Source: JBCDCU01 sp039180865 (lineage in GTDB: Bacteria; Pseudomonadota; Alphaproteobacteria; Rhizobiales; JACESI01). From it: a stretch of DNA of 15,332 nt. The DNA is taken from assembly GCA_039180865.1 (NCBI GenBank), contig JBCDCZ010000087.1, forward strand, positions 1-15,332, written 5' to 3'. The notes beneath the pieces were generated by a model. It saw only the letters and a program-made list of their open reading frames with translations, did no database searches and was not told the DNA's origin. Below are positions 14,878 to 15,332 of this stretch, piece after piece (within the stretch, counting starts at the first letter, position 1; each line of letters starts with the position of its first letter). The translations under genes and the position numbers were made by a program.

Positions 14878-15332
14878 TCATCCGACTTCCGGCGAATACA
14901 TCACGTCGGTGCGCATGACGTATTTGCGGCCTGCGGTCACCGGCTCGCCGCAATGGCGGATCGGATGATAGAAAATGAGCGCCGAGCCCTTCTTCGGTTG
15001 CACACGGAAATCCGGGAAATAATGGCCATTGCACGAGCCTGAAAAGGCCGTGCCGCCACCCTCAAAATCGTCGTTCAGATAGATCATGAATGTAAATTGG
15101 CTGCGCTCGCCGTTCTTTCGCTCGAAATATCCGTCCTGGTGCCAGTCGAATTTTTGACCCACATCGTACCGGTAGAAACGAAAACGCTCGTTGAGGCTGA
15201 GCGCCTCACGGTTCCTGAAGGTCTTGGAGAGGTAGGGATAGAGTGTTTCGCCGAGTTCGCGCGCAGCCTCATGATCGTCACGGATCAGACGGTCATTGTT
15301 GCGAATGTCCGGGCGACGCTGATCGCCATGCA
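14878..15332 (-). CDS. Prolyl 4-hydroxylase-type 2OG-Fe(II) oxygenase, 5' end cut by window
   Basis: The frame is open to the right edge, so the N-terminus is missing; 150 residues are visible. This is the catalytic part of a non-haem iron enzyme that uses 2-oxoglutarate and O2, most like the P4Hc group. Counting from the first full visible codon, the iron ligands are His64 and Asp66 in FDWHQDG and His126 in PIRHCGEPV; Lys136 in AGRKYV, ten residues after the distal His, is the expected 2-oxoglutarate anchor. FTFMIYLNDDFEGGGTAF (79-96) is the family's core strand and turn. The substrate may be a protein or a small molecule; sequence does not tell. A GTG in the middle of the visible frame would cut off conserved sequence and is not the start. 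Confidence 0.9.
   Translation of the reverse strand, partial: HGDQRRPDIRNNDRLIRDDHEAARELGETLYPYLSKTFRNREALSLNERFRFYRYDVGQKFDWHQDGYFERKNGERSQFTFMIYLNDDFEGGGTAFSGSCNGHYFPDFRVQPKKGSALIFYHPIRHCGEPVTAGRKYVMRTDVMYSPEVG

Overview
The window looks like an ordinary chromosomal stretch of an alphaproteobacterium, probably free-living. GC content is moderate (roughly mid-50s by eye). Supporting traits are a B12-dependent class II ribonucleotide reductase of the alphaproteobacterial NrdJ type, a Tat-exported family 5 solute-binding protein, DUF2867 and DUF2147 proteins, and a PAS-GGDEF-EAL protein. I cannot name the genus. I see no tRNA, rRNA, CRISPR array, insertion sequence, phage gene or plasmid gene.

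Layout. Positions 1-1215 (minus) hold the N-terminal 405 residues of a kelch/galactose-oxidase-like protein running off the left edge; shadow ORFs on the opposite strand hide it. A 428-bp divergent spacer with overlapping inverted repeats separates it from a glutathione S-transferase (1644-2264, plus), followed by a PAS-PAS-GGDEF-EAL protein (2310-4379, plus). Converging on that is a divergent class II ribonucleotide reductase (4397-7591, minus). A 671-bp spacer follows. It is very AT-rich near the reductase and carries a compact nested dyad near the next gene, an orphan periplasmic solute-binding protein (8263-9840, plus) closed by a clear intrinsic terminator. A DUF2867 gene (10015-10500, plus) converges on a two-gene minus unit: a short-chain dehydrogenase (10980-11897) followed by a DUF2147 protein (10534-10941). 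A TetR regulator (11987-12556, plus) is divergent from that unit and has a perfect dyad at its 5' end. Next, all on minus, come a GNAT acetyltransferase (12693-13253), an unrecognised five-span membrane protein (13457-14470), a small conserved-looking 72-residue protein (14613-14831) and a prolyl-4-hydroxylase-type 2OG-Fe(II) oxygenase (14878 to the right edge, 5' end missing).

How the parts may work together. The clearest regulatory unit is TetR / dyad / SDR-DUF2147. The 2OG oxygenase and the 72-residue protein probably form an operon. The remaining genes look like independent housekeeping or accessory functions. The points most worth a second look are: (1) a ribonucleotide reductase with an intact catalytic core but no recognisable C-terminal redox cysteine pair and an eroded C-terminal domain; (2) a kelch protein that keeps the Tyr and Cys positions of the radical-copper oxidase cofactor but not the Tyr-His copper ligand pair, has a histidine-rich loop and lacks a signal peptide; (3) overlapping dyads upstream of the GST; and (4) the AT-rich island with the nested dyad before the solute-binding protein. 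I did not find convincing evidence for a wholly new multi-gene system.
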